Positions 62,696-64,000 of a stretch of DNA of 64,000 nucleotides are shown piece by piece. The translations under genes were made by a program, and so were the position numbers. Numbering within the stretch: position 1 is the first letter of the stretch; every line of letters starts with the position of its first letter. The DNA is from Candidatus Solibacter sp. (GTDB lineage: Bacteria > Acidobacteriota > Terriglobia > Bryobacterales > Bryobacteraceae): NCBI GenBank assembly GCA_013822245.1, contig PNKE01000033.1, forward strand, positions 1-64,000. Reading direction: 5' to 3'. The notes beneath the pieces were generated by a model, which worked only from the letters and a program-made list of their open reading frames with translations, ran no database searches and was not told where the DNA came from.

Positions 62696-63625
62696 ATGCT
62701 GCAACGGATACTGCCCTTCCTCACCCTGATCGCCCTGGCCGCCGCCCTGGCGCTGGCCACGCCCCATTTCCTCACCGGCATGAACCTGGCCAGCCTCTTC
62801 CGACAGACCGCCGTCATCAACATCATGGCGCTGGGCGTGACGCTGGTGATCGTCGCCGGCGGCATCGACCTAAGCGTCGGGTCGATGATGGCTCTGGCCA
62901 GCCTGCTCGGCTGCATGGCCATGGAGCGGGGCTCCGGCATCGCCGTTGGGATACTGGCCGGCGTCGCCGCCGGCGCGGCGTTCGGACTGGCCAACGGCGT
63001 CATCATCACGCGGATGAAGCTCAATCCGTTCATCGTCACGCTCGGCGCGCTGGGCATCTATCGCGGGTTGGCGCTGATGATCTCGGGCGGGGTGCCGGTG
63101 CACGGACTGCCCAAGGAGTTCAGCTATCTGGGCGAGGGCGCCGTGGCGGGGGTACCGTTTGTGCTTATCCTGCTGGCGGCATGCGGCTGTGCGGTCCACT
63201 TCCTGCTCGTCCGGACCCGCATGGGCCGCTACGCCTTCGCCATCGGCAGCAACCCCGGGGCGGCCTTCTATGCCGGCATCCCGGTGGCGTTTCACACCAC
63301 GGCGGTCTATGCCCTTTGCGGGCTGATGACCGGGCTGGCCGGGATGGTGGAGTCCAGCCGGCTGATGACGGCACAACCGACCTCGGGCCAGGGCTACGAA
63401 CTGCAGGCCATCGCCGCCGTGGTGATCGGCGGGGGCAGCCTGCGCGGCGGCGAGGGCAGCGCCGCCGGCACACTGGTCGGCGCCATGATCATGGGCCTGC
63501 TCTCCAACGGCAGCGACCTGCTCGGCATCTCGCCCTACCTGCAACAGGCCATCATCGGAGCGGTCATCATCCTGGCCGTCTTCCTGGACGAACTCAGAAA
63601 ACGGAGGATGGGCGAGGCCCGGTAG
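62696..63625 (+). CDS. Sugar ABC transporter permease (RbsC-like)
   Basis: 309-aa inner-membrane permease with about eight to ten helices (LPFLTLIALAAALALATPHF at the start). Family blocks are INIMALGVTLVIVAGGIDLSVGS, FIVTLGALGIYRGLAL and VVIGGGSLRGGEGSAAGTL. It abuts the ATPase gene (TAG then ATG). No periplasmic binding protein gene is seen in the window; it may lie beyond the right edge or elsewhere. Confidence 0.93.
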   Translation: MLQRILPFLTLIALAAALALATPHFLTGMNLASLFRQTAVINIMALGVTLVIVAGGIDLSVGSMMALASLLGCMAMERGSGIAVGILAGVAAGAAFGLANGVIITRMKLNPFIVTLGALGIYRGLALMISGGVPVHGLPKEFSYLGEGAVAGVPFVLILLAACGCAVHFLLVRTRMGRYAFAIGSNPGAAFYAGIPVAFHTTAVYALCGLMTGLAGMVESSRLMTAQPTSGQGYELQAIAAVVIGGGSLRGGEGSAAGTLVGAMIMGLLSNGSDLLGISPYLQQAIIGAVIILAVFLDELRKRRMGEAR

Positions 63626-63701
63626 GGCCAAAGCGGCGAGTGGAAGGTTGTTACGACCGCACGGATGGCGGTATTGTCAGGAAAGGAGGGGAAGCAGGAC
63701 A

Positions 63702-64000
63702 ATGCCAATCGTTCCGCGAGGATATGTCGATCAGGCCCAGCTTGCATCCGTCGTTGAAGAGGTCAGGCAGGCTCTGTCTCCCGACGTTGTGCGGATTCGG
63801 TTTGACGTCGGGGAGGATTGGATCGGGGCGCCTGCAATTTTCTTCCGAGTTGTGCTCTCAGACCAAGCTAGCAGGAGGCCAAGACTGAGGGATGTCACGG
63901 AGTTGGTTTCGCGACGCGTCCAGGACCAGGTCAAGCCCGATGAGATGGGACTGCAAGCCTACTTCAACTATCGGAGCGATTCGGAACAGAGGGAGATGAA
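63702..64000 (+). CDS. Hypothetical protein, cut by the window edge
   Basis: The first ~99 codons of an open frame beginning MPIVPRGYVDQAQLASVVEE, with VRIRFDVGEDWIGAPAIFFRVVLSD and AYFNYRSDSEQ near the edge. A strong AAAGGAGG (63682-63689) lies upstream. The composition is less GC-rich than the neighbours. No family is recognised and the end is not visible. It probably forms a separate unit from the sugar transporter, 76 nt away. Confidence 0.6.
   Translation, partial: MPIVPRGYVDQAQLASVVEEVRQALSPDVVRIRFDVGEDWIGAPAIFFRVVLSDQASRRPRLRDVTELVSRRVQDQVKPDEMGLQAYFNYRSDSEQREM

Noticed and set aside
60464-62767. A 767-codon open frame on the minus strand
   Set aside because: It covers the RbsA-like gene in antisense and the chimera in a wrong frame; no coherent domains.
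1-64000. CRISPR arrays, rRNA genes or a prophage
   Set aside because: No regularly spaced repeats, rRNA segments or phage structural genes were seen.

Overview
The window looks like a GC-rich chromosome segment of an acidobacterium, most likely from the Solibacter/Bryobacter group. That is inferred from the gene set, not from a marker phylogeny: three giant Oar-like TonB-dependent receptors with an N-terminal carboxypeptidase-regulatory-like domain, Tat-exported Gfo/Idh/MocA oxidoreductases, DUF1080 proteins, a Tat-type enolase-superfamily enzyme and a very large S9 peptidase. Many starts are GTG or TTG, and several genes carry a -10-like hexamer 6-14 nt before the start codon, which suggests frequent leaderless or near-leaderless mRNAs.

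Layout. 1-4.2 kb: small conserved protein, YggX, ATP-grasp enzyme, and the overlapping htpX-rlmI pair. 4.3-8.8 kb: Tat oxidoreductase and an S9 peptidase, convergent. 8.9-16.7 kb: a tightly overlapping envelope operon read right to left (multi-POTRA BamA/TamA-like protein, SurA-like chaperone, TamB, 99-aa protein). 16.7-21.2 kb: ThiF-like E1 enzyme, tRNA-Val(UAC), URO-D-family protein, two uncharacterised small genes and a MidA-like methyltransferase. 21.2-21.85 kb: an apparent ORF-less group II intron directly after the terminator of a TonB-dependent receptor. 21.9-26.8 kb: that receptor, divergent from a membrane-anchored regulator-like gene, with a 25-bp palindrome between them. 26.8-32.5 kb: amidohydrolase, enolase-superfamily enzyme, GH29 alpha-L-fucosidase, DUF1801 protein and a nitrilase-type hydrolase, i.e. 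sugar or sugar-acid catabolism. 32.5-33.7 kb: gene-poor, with a truncated HigB-like toxin. 33.7-38.6 kb: DinB protein, GalU, 7Fe ferredoxin, type II NADH dehydrogenase, recA and a hicBA toxin-antitoxin pair.

39.0-46.3 kb holds a seven-gene polysaccharide operon (flippase, O-antigen ligase/polymerase, two glycosyltransferases, methyltransferase, third glycosyltransferase, initiating sugar transferase), nearly all with overlapping or abutting stops and starts. 46.5-50.4 kb is a carbohydrate-processing cluster (two DUF1080 proteins, Tat-exported Gfo/Idh/MocA oxidoreductase, HEAT-like protein). 50.6-59.2 kb has a class II aldolase and two divergent TonB-dependent receptors. 59.3-64 kb holds a transposase remnant, a GNAT acetyltransferase, a decayed chimeric SRPBCC/sugar-isomerase gene, and an RbsA/RbsC-type sugar ABC transporter whose binding protein is not seen here. 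The last gene runs off the window.

The common theme is polymer and sugar acquisition (receptors, peptidase, fucosidase, oxidoreductases, ABC importer) together with the outer-membrane assembly and exopolysaccharide machinery that supports it. Domain and motif calls are by eye; no database search was run.
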